Origin: Kocuria rhizophila DC2201
GTDB lineage: Bacteria; Actinomycetota; Actinomycetes; Actinomycetales; Micrococcaceae
Direction of reading: 5' to 3'
DNA: 64,000 nucleotides
NCBI RefSeq assembly: GCF_000010285.1
Contig: NC_010617.1
Coordinates: 496,001-560,000, forward strand
Each line of letters begins with the position of its first letter. Positions within the stretch are counted from its first letter, which is position 1. Positions 27,788 to 37,002 of the stretch are shown piece after piece. The notes under the pieces were generated by a model that searched no databases, was not told the DNA's origin, and was given only the letters and a program-made list of their open reading frames with translations. Position numbers and translations under genes: made by a program.

Positions 27788-28456
27788 CTACGGGCGGGCG
27801 GCGAAGCGCTCGATGAGGTCCACGTGCCCGGAGACGATCAGCAGGTCCCGCGAGGAGACCGTGGTCTCGGGGCGCGCGTAGGTGAAGTCCTCGCCGGGGG
27901 ACTTCACGCCCACCACGGTCACGCCGTACTTGGAGCGGATGTGGGACTCGCCCAGCGTGAAGCCCTGGGTCTCGCGGGGTGGGTACATCTTGACGATCGC
28001 GAAGTCGTCGTCGAACTCGATGTAGTCCAGCAGGCGCCCGGAGACCAGGTGCGCGGTGCGCCGCCCGGCGTCGGCCTCCGGGAAGATCACGTGGTGCGCG
28101 CCGATGCGCGCGAGGATCTTGCCGTGCGCGGGGGAGATGGCCTTGGCCCAGATCCGGTCGATGCCCAGGTCCACCAGGTTGGCGGTGATCAGCACCGAGG
28201 ACTCGATGGACGTGCCCACCCCCACCACGGCCGAGGAGAACTCGGTGGCACCGATCTGGCGCAGGGCGTCCATGTCCGTGGCCTCGGCCTCGACCACGTG
28301 GGTGAGCTGCCCGGACATCTTCTGCACGAGCGCGGCGTCCCGTTCCACGCCCAGCACCTCGCGGCCCTGTTGGATCAGCTGCAGTGCGGTGGCCGCGCCG
28401 AAGCGGCCCAGACCGACCACCAGCACGGGCGCGGCGTGGGAGGAGTTCTTAGCCAA
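27788..28456 (-). CDS. ktrA: KtrA/TrkA-type RCK regulator of potassium uptake
   Basis: A 222-residue cytoplasmic gating subunit. The RCK_N domain begins VLVVGLGRFGAATALQL and shows the nucleotide-binding GxGxxG loop; acidic residues follow in VLGVERDA. The C-terminal 80 residues are an RCK_C domain. The start is TTG at 28456, inside the end of ktrB (8-bp overlap), so translation is coupled. ATP/ADP or NAD binding sets channel opening in the family, and c-di-AMP binding to RCK_C is known in relatives but cannot be seen here. Confidence 0.92.
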   Translation of the reverse strand: MAKNSSHAAPVLVVGLGRFGAATALQLIQQGREVLGVERDAALVQKMSGQLTHVVEAEATDMDALRQIGATEFSSAVVGVGTSIESSVLITANLVDLGIDRIWAKAISPAHGKILARIGAHHVIFPEADAGRRTAHLVSGRLLDYIEFDDDFAIVKMYPPRETQGFTLGESHIRSKYGVTVVGVKSPGEDFTYARPETTVSSRDLLIVSGHVDLIERFAARP

Positions 28457-29894
28457 TGATCGGCCTCTCTTCCGGGTAGGAGTACAGCCGCCGCCGGGAA
28501 CGCAGCGCGAGCGCGGTGGCCACGGTGTTGGTGCCGATGCGGCCCACCAGCATGATCACGGACAGTGCGTACTTGCCCGCGTCCGGGGAGGCCGCGGAGA
28601 CACCCGTGCTCAGCCCGCACGTGGCGTACGCGGAGATGACTTCGAACAGTACGTGGTCCAGCGGCAGGTGCGTGAGCGAGATCATCACGGCGCAGCCCAG
28701 CAGGATCACGGAGGCGCCCATCATGATCACGGAGATCGCGATGCGCAGCACGGAGTCCGGAATGGTGCGGAAGAACGCGATCACGGACTGGTCGCCGCGC
28801 GCCTCGGCGAGGATGGCCAGGAAGACGACCGCGAGCGTGGTCACCTTGATCCCACCGGCCGTGGACGCCGAGCCACCCCCGGCGAACATCATGGCGTCCG
28901 TGAGCAGCAGGGTGACCTGCGAGGTGTCCGGCATGTCCACCAGGTTGAAGCCGCCCGAGCGCATCATCACGGAGGCGAAGAACCCTTGGAAGATCCGCTC
29001 GGACACGGACTTGCCGCCCAGGGTGGCCGGGTTGCTCCACTCCACGGCCAGGAACAGCACCCACGCGAGCACCAGCAGGATGGCCGTGGTGACCACGGTG
29101 AGCTTGGCGTTGAGGTTCCACCGGTTGAAGCGGAAGCCCACCTGGCGCAGCACCAGGATCACGGGGAAGCCCAGCGAGCCCACGATCACGCCCACGGACA
29201 CCGGCAGCAGGATCAGCCACACGGTGGGCCCGGCGTGGTCGTAGGGCACCAGGCCGTCCGTGTGGGGGGTGAAACCGGCGTTGTTGAAGCTGGACACGGC
29301 GTAGAACACGCCGTGCCACAGGGCGGTGCCCAGCGGCTCGCCCTCCGCGAGGAAGCCCACGGAGAGCACCACCGCGAGGGCCGCCTCGATGGAGATGGAG
29401 GTGATCACGATGATCTGCAGCAGCGAGCCCACCTCGCCCAGGCGCCCGATGTTCAGGGCCTCCTGCGTGATGAGCTTGGACTTCAGCCCCAGCTTCCGCC
29501 CGATCGCCAGCGCCAGGATGGAAGTCATGGTCAGGGTGCCCAGACCGCCCACCTGGATGGCCACGAGGATCACCACCTGCCCCAGCACGGACCACTGCGC
29601 CGCGGTGGACACCGTGGTCAGTCCCGTGACGGTCACCGCGGAGGTGGCGGTGAACACGGCGTCCACGAAGTGCGTGTGCCGCCCGGGCTGCGCGGACACC
29701 GGCAGCCACAGCAGCAGCGCGAAGCCGAGGTCCACGATCACGAACACGATCACGGCCAGCCGGGCGGGGGAGGAATCCGCGACCCGGTCCACGAAGTCGC
29801 GCACACCGCGTGCCGCGCGCGAGGTCAGGGGCTCCGTGGTGGGCGCCTCGGTCTCGGACTCCTCCACGGCACTGCACTGTTCGAGCTCGCTCAC
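28449..29894 (-). CDS. ktrB: KtrB/TrkH-type potassium transporter membrane subunit
   Basis: A 481-residue membrane protein with four pore repeats. The selectivity-filter glycines are readable in TSAVTVTGLTT, SSFNNAGFTP, MRSGGFNLVD and YATCGLSTGV. An N-terminal stretch of about 45 polar residues precedes the first helix. The GTG start at 29894 follows GAGGAGGTGCC, one of the strongest ribosome binding sites in the window. With KtrA it forms a sodium-coupled K+ uptake system used in osmotic adaptation. Confidence 0.93.
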   Translation of the reverse strand: MSELEQCSAVEESETEAPTTEPLTSRAARGVRDFVDRVADSSPARLAVIVFVIVDLGFALLLWLPVSAQPGRHTHFVDAVFTATSAVTVTGLTTVSTAAQWSVLGQVVILVAIQVGGLGTLTMTSILALAIGRKLGLKSKLITQEALNIGRLGEVGSLLQIIVITSISIEAALAVVLSVGFLAEGEPLGTALWHGVFYAVSSFNNAGFTPHTDGLVPYDHAGPTVWLILLPVSVGVIVGSLGFPVILVLRQVGFRFNRWNLNAKLTVVTTAILLVLAWVLFLAVEWSNPATLGGKSVSERIFQGFFASVMMRSGGFNLVDMPDTSQVTLLLTDAMMFAGGGSASTAGGIKVTTLAVVFLAILAEARGDQSVIAFFRTIPDSVLRIAISVIMMGASVILLGCAVMISLTHLPLDHVLFEVISAYATCGLSTGVSAASPDAGKYALSVIMLVGRIGTNTVATALALRSRRRLYSYPEERPIIG

Positions 29895-30027
29895 GGCACC
29901 TCCTCGGGAACGTCGCGGGTGGGATCGGGGCGCACGCGGCGGCGCGGGCCCCGGGCTCGTTGCGGGCAACGTCCCCCAGTATCCCCCGTGCCGGTGCGGT
30001 GCCGCGACAGCCCCGGGACCCGAGTGG

Positions 30028-30033
30028 TCTAAT
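30028..30033 (+). promoter_or_regulatory. -10-like TCTAAT, leaderless position
   Basis: TCTAAT ends 6 nt before the GTG at 30040. There is no Shine-Dalgarno for that GTG and no clear -35. Confidence 0.35.
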
Positions 30034-30039
30034 GGGCTT

Positions 30040-31251
30040 GTGACCTCCGCAACAAGGGGCAAGGACGCCCTGCACCCCACCAGCGTCTACTGGGACCCGC
30101 AGCTGCTGCAGTACAACTTCGGGGACTACCACCCCATGAGTCCCACGCGCTTGGACGCCACCATGCGCCTGGTGCGCGAGCTGGGCCTGGACACCGCGGA
30201 GAACGTGCGGGTCACCGTCCCGGAGGTCCCGGAGGACAGTGTCCTGGAGCTCGTGCACACCCCCGAGTACGTGGCCTCCGTCCACGCCGTCTCCGAGGAT
30301 CCCACCCGCGAGATCCCCGAGTGCGGGCTGGGCACGGAGGACACCCCCGGCTACGAGGGCATCCACGAGTCCAGTGCCCGGCTGGTGGGCGGCAGCTACC
30401 AGGGCGCCATGGACCTGCTCAGCGGCTCGGTGGTGCACGCGGTGAACTTCAGCGGGGGCATGCACCACGCGGCCGCGGACCGAGCCTCGGGCTTCTGCGT
30501 GTACAACGACTGCGCCGTGGCCATCCAGCACCTGCTGGACAACGGTGTGCAGCGGGTGCTCTACGTGGACGTGGACGGCCACCACGGGGACGGCACGCAG
30601 TCGATCTTCTACAGCGAACCCCGCGTGATGACCATCTCCCTGCACGAGACGGGGCTCTCCCTTTTCCCCGGCTCGGGCTTCGCCAACGAGATCGGTGAGG
30701 GCGAGGCCGCGGGCACCGCCGTGAACGTGGCCGTGCCCACCCGCGCGGACGACTCCCAGTGGCTGCGCGCGTTCGACGCCGTGGTCCCGCCCATCGCGCG
30801 CGAGTTCCGCCCCGAGGTGATCGTCTCCCAGCACGGCTGCGACTCCCACTTCCAGGACGAGCTCACGCACCTGCGCGTGAGCGTGGACGGGCAGCGCCAG
30901 ATCGCACTGTCCATGTCCGAGCTGGCGGGGGAGCTGTGCGAGGGCCGCTGGCTGGCCACGGGCGGGGGCGGCTACGACGTCCACGACGCCGTTCCCCGCT
31001 CCTGGGCCCACCTGGTGGGCGTGGCCTCCGGGCACCCGGTGGACGTGAGCACCCCCGTGCCGCAGCCCTGGCGGGACTACATGAGCGAGAAGTACGGCGG
31101 GCGCCCTCCCGAGTCCATGGGCGACGACGTGGACCTCTGGTGGCGTTCCTGGGAGATCGGCTACGACCCCAACGACGAGACCGACCGCAGCATCATGGCC
31201 ACGCGCAAGGAGGTCTTCCCCCACTGGGGACTGGACCCCTGGTACGACTGA
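30040..31251 (+). CDS. acuC: AcuC-type class I/II-like deacetylase
   Basis: A 403-residue zinc-dependent deacetylase of the histone deacetylase superfamily. MHHAAADRASGFCVYND contains the tandem active-site His pair, DVDGHHGDGTQSIFY the metal-binding Asp and His, and GCDSHFQDELTHL the second Asp region. AcuC deacetylates acetyl-CoA synthetase in Bacillus; an acs gene is in this window, but 26 kb away, so the link is inferred. The GTG at 30040 gives the N-terminus SVYWDPQLLQYNFG at family position. It is divergent from ktrB with 145 bp between them. Confidence 0.9.
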   Translation: MTSATRGKDALHPTSVYWDPQLLQYNFGDYHPMSPTRLDATMRLVRELGLDTAENVRVTVPEVPEDSVLELVHTPEYVASVHAVSEDPTREIPECGLGTEDTPGYEGIHESSARLVGGSYQGAMDLLSGSVVHAVNFSGGMHHAAADRASGFCVYNDCAVAIQHLLDNGVQRVLYVDVDGHHGDGTQSIFYSEPRVMTISLHETGLSLFPGSGFANEIGEGEAAGTAVNVAVPTRADDSQWLRAFDAVVPPIAREFRPEVIVSQHGCDSHFQDELTHLRVSVDGQRQIALSMSELAGELCEGRWLATGGGGYDVHDAVPRSWAHLVGVASGHPVDVSTPVPQPWRDYMSEKYGGRPPESMGDDVDLWWRSWEIGYDPNDETDRSIMATRKEVFPHWGLDPWYD

Positions 31252-31300
31252 GCGCACCGGACGGCACCGGACCACGGCCCGGCACCACCCGGGCACCGGA

Positions 31301-31331
31301 TTGGGGCGGACACGTGCGCTCCCACTAGGCT
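31301..31331 (+). promoter_or_regulatory. Candidate leaderless promoter of the ArsR gene
   Basis: TTGGGG at 31301, a 19-nt spacer and TAGGCT at 31326-31331, 7 nt before the ATG at 31339. No Shine-Dalgarno lies in between. Confidence 0.45.
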
Positions 31332-31338
31332 GTTTCCC

Positions 31339-32472
31339 ATGTCCCACGATGCATATTCCGCCTTGTCCGACCCCACCCGACGCCGCATCCTCGCGGCACT
31401 GCGGGGCGGTCCGAGGCCCGTGGGCGAGCTGGTCACGGAGCTGGAGGTCTCCCAGCCCACGGTCTCCAAGCACCTCAAGGTGCTGCGGGATGCGCACATG
31501 GTCAGCACCCGCGCGCAGGGACAGAAGCGCTTCTACAGCATCGCGCCCGAGCCGCTCACCGAGGTCGCCGACTGGCTCGACGAGCTCGTGGCCGCGGCGG
31601 AGGCCGCACCGCAGTCCGCGCCGGTTCCGGAGACGGCGGCCACACCGTCGCACGACGACGCCGCACGGTCGGGGGACGACCCGACCGCGCCTTCCCGGGA
31701 CCACGCCAACGCGCCCTCCCCGGCCGAGGAGGACGTCACCGAGACCACCCCTCCGACCGGGGACGTCCCCGAGACCTCGCCCACCGTTGGTGCGGACATG
31801 CCGTCCCGGACGGCGGGCACCGAGGGGGATGCCGCCGTCGCCGCGCCTGCTGGCCAGGAGGCCGCCCCGGCCGTTGAGCCCGCGGGGGAGGACGTCGCGG
31901 AGCCCGCGGAGCTCCCCGCGGCCGAGCCGGAGCGCTCCGTTCCGTGGTTCACGGCGGACGTCACCGAGGTGACCGGGCCCGCGGCGGTCGAGAGCGACGT
32001 CGAGCCGGACGGTGCCGCCGTGGACGGCGAGGACGCAGACGCCACCGCTGAGGACGCCGCGGACGAGAGCACCCCGAGCGCCCGGACCGCAACCTCCGGT
32101 GAGGACGTGGTGGCCGAGACCGCAGGCTTGCACGCGGACTCCGCGGACGCGGTGGCAAACGTCGAGCACGATCCCGCCGAGGACGTCGCGGACGCGGTGG
32201 CGGACGTCGAGCGGGAGACCGCGACCGGAGGGCTCGACGCGGCAGCCGCTAGGGTGGAGGACGATGTCCCCGCCGACTCGACCGCGCAGCCGGGTGCCGC
32301 GCACGAGGAGGAGCCCCGCGGCGTCGAGCCCCGCGACCTCCCCGAGGACACCGCCTCACCGGAGCCCGCGGAGCCGATGCGTCCGCGCGGTGGGGCGCAT
32401 CGCCGTCAGAGCGGTCTGCTGTCCACTCTGACGGGCTTCCGGCGCCGAGGCCGCGGCTCACGCCGCGACTGA
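31339..32472 (+). CDS. ArsR-family regulator with a ~290-residue acidic disordered tail
   Basis: A 377-residue protein. Residues 1-85 are a standard ArsR winged helix (LSDPTRRRILAAL, LEVSQPTVSKHLKVLRDA, GQKRFYSIAPEPL). No metal-binding Cys pair is seen, so the effector is unknown. From about residue 90 to 345 the sequence is low complexity, rich in Ala, Glu, Asp, Pro, Thr and Val and strongly acidic, with no hydrophobic helix. It ends in a basic patch, FRRRGRGSRRD. Typical ArsR proteins are 100-120 residues. The reading frame is continuous, codon use stays high in G+C at third positions, and there is no stop or frameshift, so the tail seems real. gdhA follows after 39 bp. Confidence 0.85.
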   Translation: MSHDAYSALSDPTRRRILAALRGGPRPVGELVTELEVSQPTVSKHLKVLRDAHMVSTRAQGQKRFYSIAPEPLTEVADWLDELVAAAEAAPQSAPVPETAATPSHDDAARSGDDPTAPSRDHANAPSPAEEDVTETTPPTGDVPETSPTVGADMPSRTAGTEGDAAVAAPAGQEAAPAVEPAGEDVAEPAELPAAEPERSVPWFTADVTEVTGPAAVESDVEPDGAAVDGEDADATAEDAADESTPSARTATSGEDVVAETAGLHADSADAVANVEHDPAEDVADAVADVERETATGGLDAAAARVEDDVPADSTAQPGAAHEEEPRGVEPRDLPEDTASPEPAEPMRPRGGAHRRQSGLLSTLTGFRRRGRGSRRD

Positions 32473-33852
<1,380 letters not shown>

Positions 33853-33867
33853 TCACACGCACGGTCA

Positions 33868-33879
33868 CGAGACGTCTCG
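33868..33879. promoter_or_regulatory. 12-bp perfect palindrome CGAGACGTCTCG
   Basis: A perfect palindrome 15 bp after gdhA and 61 bp before the FadR-type gene. It may be an operator for that regulator, although the usual GntR core (TNGTNNNACNA) is not present, or simply an outer part of the adjacent terminator structure. Confidence 0.4.
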
Positions 33880-33882
33880 CAA

Positions 33883-33918
33883 GGTGGGCCAGCCGCGTCG
33901 TGGCGCGGCTGGCCCACC
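33883..33918 (+). terminator. Strong hairpin terminator after gdhA
   Basis: A perfect 15-bp stem (33883-33897 with 33904-33918) around a 6-nt loop TCGTGG. It starts 30 bp after gdhA. There is no T-run, as is common for terminators in high-G+C actinobacteria. Confidence 0.75.
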
Positions 33919-33927
33919 CGCCGAGTC

Positions 33928-33933
33928 TAGGGT
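33928..33933 (+). promoter_or_regulatory. -10-like TAGGGT, leaderless position
   Basis: TAGGGT ends 7 nt before the ATG at 33941. A -35 in normal position would fall inside the gdhA terminator stem. Confidence 0.4.
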
Positions 33934-33940
33934 GGGGAAC

Positions 33941-34753
33941 ATGGCAACGCATCGAGAGGTTCTGCAGTGGCTCGAGAACGAGCTGTTCGACGGACACCTG
34001 GTGCTGGGGCAGCGGCTGCCCACTGACAAGGACCTCGCGGCGATCTTCCGGGTCTCCCGCAGCTCCATGCGCGAGGCGCTGAAGATCCTGGAGGCGCAGG
34101 GCATCGTCAAGCTCTTCGAGGGCCCGCACCGCGGGATCCTCCCGATCCTGGTGCGTGAGCCGGCGGCGTCCGCGGGACCGGCGCTGCAGCTGCACATGGC
34201 CACCTCCGAGCACCCCCTGCGGGACATCGTGGAGGCCCGGGTGCTGCTGGAGACCGCCGCCCTGCACGCCGCCCAGCAGCGCAGCATCCCCCGTGAGGAG
34301 CTGCAGGGGATCATGGCCCAGATGGACCGCGAGGACCTCGGGCTCAAGCAGTTCCACGACCTCTACGTGAGCTTCCACATAGCGCTCGTGAAGTCCTGCG
34401 GCAACGCCGTGAACGTGGCGCTGTTCACCGCGCTGCGCGACTCCATCTACGAGTACACGATGGCGCTGGTGGGCCACGTGCCCCTGTGGTCCACCACGTC
34501 CAGCCGGATCCGCGCGGAGCACCGCGCGATCGTGGGCGCGCTGGAGGCGGGGGACCGCACCCTGGCGGCCCGGCTCGTGCGGGAGCACATCGAGTACCAG
34601 TACGAGGAGGCCGGGGTGGACCCGGACCAGGCCCGCAGCACCACGGCGGACCCCCGCGCACTGGGGGAGGTGGGGCACCCGGGCCCCGCGGCGTCGTCGT
34701 CCGCCCCGGGCGAGGAGCACGAGCTGAGCTCGCAGCGCCGGGCGAGCGCGTGA
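33941..34753 (+). CDS. FadR-type GntR-family transcriptional regulator
   Basis: A 270-residue regulator. The N-terminal winged helix is readable (LVLGQRLPTDKDLAAIFRVS, then RSSMREALKILEAQG). It is followed by an FCD effector domain with the metal-binding Asp/His set suggested by HDLYVSFHIALV, RAEHRAIVGALEAGD and VREHIEYQY. The ligand is probably a small carboxylate but cannot be named. About 35 C-terminal residues beyond the domain are disordered and carry a copy of the recurring word (34688), read as AASSS. Its position after gdhA hints at nitrogen or carbon control, which is inference. Confidence 0.87.
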   Translation: MATHREVLQWLENELFDGHLVLGQRLPTDKDLAAIFRVSRSSMREALKILEAQGIVKLFEGPHRGILPILVREPAASAGPALQLHMATSEHPLRDIVEARVLLETAALHAAQQRSIPREELQGIMAQMDREDLGLKQFHDLYVSFHIALVKSCGNAVNVALFTALRDSIYEYTMALVGHVPLWSTTSSRIRAEHRAIVGALEAGDRTLAARLVREHIEYQYEEAGVDPDQARSTTADPRALGEVGHPGPAASSSAPGEEHELSSQRRASA

Positions 34754-34908
34754 GACCGGCCCTCCGTTTTCGGGCGGGGCGGGGTCACGCGGTAGGCTAT
34801 GCCGTAGTTTGCCGTTAATCGGATGTTGCCCCTGAGTTCCACGGGGCGGGGTGGCGTCGACTCGCGACCCCCAGCAAACACACTGTCCAGAGAATTGTGA
34901 GGGATCCT

Positions 34909-35007
34909 ATGGGTTCGGTCATCAAGAAGCGCCGCAAGCGCATGTCCAAGAAGAAGCACCGCAAGCTGCTTCGCAAGACCCGCCACCAGCGCCGCAACAA
35001 GAAGTAG
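34909..35007 (+). CDS. Small ribosomal subunit protein bS22
   Basis: A 32-residue, extremely basic protein: [16 protein letters not shown] then [16 protein letters not shown]. It is nearly identical to the mycobacterial bS22 that was found in ribosome structures. GAGGGATCC precedes the ATG at 34909 at good distance. It has its own terminator 12 bp after the stop and about 155 bp of non-coding DNA in front, so it is a single-gene unit. In M. tuberculosis the gene follows proC (from memory); here about 8 kb separate them. Confidence 0.93.
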   Translation: MGSVIKKRRKRMSKKKHRKLLRKTRHQRRNKK

Positions 35008-35019
35008 TCGCGCTCGCGC

Positions 35020-35053
35020 CAGGCCCCGTTCCCGCACCAGGGAACGGGGCCTG
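35020..35053 (+). terminator. Hairpin terminator after bS22
   Basis: A perfect 14-bp stem (35020-35033 with 35040-35053) around the loop GCACCA, 12 bp after the bS22 stop. The next gene's -10-like TAGCAT follows 11 nt later. Confidence 0.8.
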
Positions 35054-35064
35054 TGCCGTGTGCG

Positions 35065-35070
35065 TAGCAT
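35065..35070 (+). promoter_or_regulatory. -10-like TAGCAT, leaderless position
   Basis: TAGCAT ends 7 nt before the ATG at 35078. An upstream in-frame ATG at 35069 overlaps it, which favours 35078 as the true start. Confidence 0.4.
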
Positions 35071-35077
35071 GGGCGCC

Positions 35078-35611
35078 ATGACCGATCACCCCCGCGTTGC
35101 CCAGCCGTCCACAGGCCCCGGCGCCCCGGGGAGCCCGGGTGCCGCACGCTCCGCGTCGGCGCGCGCGGGCCACGACGACGCCGCGGGGCCGGGTTCCGGA
35201 GCCACGCATCCGGCACGCACCCCGGCCGGGAGCGCCGGAACCGCAGGCAGTGCCGGGACCGCTGGAGCTGCCGGAGCCGCTCACACAGCCGGAACCCCTG
35301 GAGCAGTTGGAACCGCCGGAACTGCCCGGCGCACCGGTGGCCTGCTGGCCGGGGTGGACTGGACGCGCCCCCGGCCGCGGCACGAGGTGGTGCTGCTGAC
35401 GAAACCCGGGTGCCACCTGTGCGACGACGCCCGCGAGGTGGTCCAGCGGGTCTGCGCGCAGACCGGCAGCGCGCTGCGCGAGCAGGACATCACCGGGGAC
35501 GAGGCGCTCACCCGGGACTACGCCGAGTTCGTGCCCGTGGTCTTCGTGGACGGAGCGGCGTGGGACCGCTGGCGGATCGACGCCGAGCGGCTGCGCTCCG
35601 TGCTGGAGTGA
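35078..35611 (+). CDS. Glutaredoxin-like protein with a low-complexity N-terminus
   Basis: A 177-residue protein. The last 85 residues are a glutaredoxin fold: VVLLTKPGCHLCDDAREVV with the CHLC active site, FVPVVFVDG with the cis-proline region and the C-terminal LRSVL. The first 85 residues are low complexity: Ala, Gly, Thr and Pro in repeats of the form AGTAGSAGTAGAAG. Related genes near proC and hemA in actinobacteria (Rv0508 in M. tuberculosis, from memory) lack such a leader. A copy of the recurring word (35175) sits within it as GHDDAAG. The role is thiol-disulfide exchange with an unknown partner. Confidence 0.85.
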   Translation: MTDHPRVAQPSTGPGAPGSPGAARSASARAGHDDAAGPGSGATHPARTPAGSAGTAGSAGTAGAAGAAHTAGTPGAVGTAGTARRTGGLLAGVDWTRPRPRHEVVLLTKPGCHLCDDAREVVQRVCAQTGSALREQDITGDEALTRDYAEFVPVVFVDGAAWDRWRIDAERLRSVLE

Positions 35612-35619
35612 GCCGCGGA

Positions 35620-35649
35620 TTGGGGCCTTCCCCCGGGGTTTGAGACACT
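35620..35649 (+). promoter_or_regulatory. Candidate leaderless promoter of the phosphatase gene
   Basis: TTGGGG at 35620-35625, an 18-nt spacer and GACACT at 35644-35649, 6 nt before the ATG at 35656. The same -35 variant occurs before the ArsR gene. Confidence 0.45.
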
Positions 35650-35655
35650 GGGGCC

Positions 35656-36327
35656 ATGGCTTCCGCAACCGTTCACCTCCTGCGCCACGGCGAGGTCCAC
35701 AACCCCGAGCACGTGGTCTACGGGCGTCTGCCGGACTACCACCTCTCCGAGAAGGGGGCCCGCATGGCGGAGGCCGCCGCCGCGGACCTCGCCCAGCGGG
35801 TGCAGGCGGGGGACGAGATCGTCTACCTGGCCTGCTCCCCGCTGACCCGCACCCGGGAGACCGCCGCCCCGGTGGCGCGCGAGCTGGGCCTGGACGTTCA
35901 CACGGACGAACGGCTGATCGAGCCGGCCAACCACTTCGAGGGCCTGCACGTGACACCGGCCGAGCTGGCCAGGCCCCGGCACTGGCCCCACCTGCTCAAC
36001 CCCCTGCGCCCCTCGTGGGGCGAGCCGTACCGCGAGCAGGTCGCGCGCATGGCCGAGGCCGTGCGGGAGATCGCCCGGGAGGCGGTCCGCCGCGGGGGCG
36101 ACGGCGCCCAGGCCGTGGCCGTGTCCCACCAGCTGCCCATCTGGCTCACCCGCCTCTCCGCGGAGGGCCGGCCCCTGCCGCACGACCCGCGCCGCCGCGA
36201 GTGCAACCTGGCCTCCCTCACGTCCCTGACCTTCCGGGACGTCGACGCCGCCGAGGTCCCCACGGTCTCCTACCGCGAGCCGGCCGCGCACCTCTATCCA
36301 GGTGTCAACCAGCTTCCCGGCTCATAA
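35656..36327 (+). CDS. Histidine phosphatase superfamily protein
   Basis: A 223-residue phosphoglycerate mutase-like phosphatase. HLLRHGEVHNP carries the RHG phospho-histidine, CSPLTRTRETAAP the second Arg and AVAVSHQLPIWL the second His. The substrate is not predictable. It precedes tlpA by 3 bp. The same gene lies ahead of tlpA-ccdA-resB-ccsA in M. tuberculosis (Rv0525, from memory), suggesting a conserved unit rather than chance. Confidence 0.87.
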   Translation: MASATVHLLRHGEVHNPEHVVYGRLPDYHLSEKGARMAEAAAADLAQRVQAGDEIVYLACSPLTRTRETAAPVARELGLDVHTDERLIEPANHFEGLHVTPAELARPRHWPHLLNPLRPSWGEPYREQVARMAEAVREIAREAVRRGGDGAQAVAVSHQLPIWLTRLSAEGRPLPHDPRRRECNLASLTSLTFRDVDAAEVPTVSYREPAAHLYPGVNQLPGS

Positions 36328-36330
36328 TCG

Positions 36331-37002
36331 ATGTCCCACCCCACCCGACCCCTTCCAGGTGCTGCCCCCGTGAACTCACTGCCCTCCTCCTCCCGGCGCC
36401 CGGCCACCCGAGCACGCGTGCGCACGGGCGTCATTGCCGTGGTGGCCGCGGTGGGTCTCGCACTCACGGGGTGCTCGTCCTCGGACGACAGCCTCGCGCA
36501 GCAGGCCAACGCCGGCGGGGACAAGGGCTACGTGGCCGGTGACGGCTCCGTGAGCGAGTACGCCCCGGACAAGCGAGGGGAGCCCGTGGCCTTCGACGCC
36601 GCCATGTTCGACGGCTCCACCGTGAGCGCCGAGAGCATGCGCGGCAAGCCCGTGGTGCTGAACTTCTGGTACGCCGGCTGCGCCCCGTGCCGCGCCGAGG
36701 CGCCGGACCTCGTGGCGCTGCACGAGGAGTACGGGGACAAGGCCCGGTTCATGGGCGTGAACCTGCGGGACCAGAAGGCCACCGCCGAGGCGTTCGAGCG
36801 CACCTTCGGCGTGGACTACCCCTCCGCCACAGACGTCAACGGTGCGGTGCTGCTGGCGCTGAGCGACTACGTCCCGCCGCAGGCCGTGCCCACCACCCTG
36901 GTGCTGGACCCGCAGGGCCGGGTGGCAGCGCGCGTGCTGGGCAAGGCGGACAAGTCCACCCTGGACGCGCTCATCAAGGACACGGTGGCCGAGTCCGCAT
37001 GA
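36331..37002 (+). CDS. TlpA/ResA-like thiol-disulfide oxidoreductase, lipoprotein
   Basis: A 223-residue extracytoplasmic thioredoxin. A signal helix ends in the lipobox LALTGC, so it is probably lipid-anchored. The thioredoxin domain has the active site FWYAGCAPCRAEAP (CAPC) and the cis-proline in QAVPTTLVLDP. It keeps apocytochrome c cysteines reduced, taking electrons from CcdA, whose gene overlaps by 4 bp. Start choice is open: ATG at 36331 gives a long n-region, while GTG at 36370 would give a more usual signal peptide; neither has a strong Shine-Dalgarno. Confidence 0.88.
   Translation: MSHPTRPLPGAAPVNSLPSSSRRPATRARVRTGVIAVVAAVGLALTGCSSSDDSLAQQANAGGDKGYVAGDGSVSEYAPDKRGEPVAFDAAMFDGSTVSAESMRGKPVVLNFWYAGCAPCRAEAPDLVALHEEYGDKARFMGVNLRDQKATAEAFERTFGVDYPSATDVNGAVLLALSDYVPPQAVPTTLVLDPQGRVAARVLGKADKSTLDALIKDTVAESA

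Noticed and set aside
28375-32304. A 1309-codon minus-strand open frame across ktrB, acuC and arsR
   Set aside because: It is a G+C-driven shadow. Its ktrB part is in the wrong frame, and acuC and arsR on the plus strand have clear family motifs.
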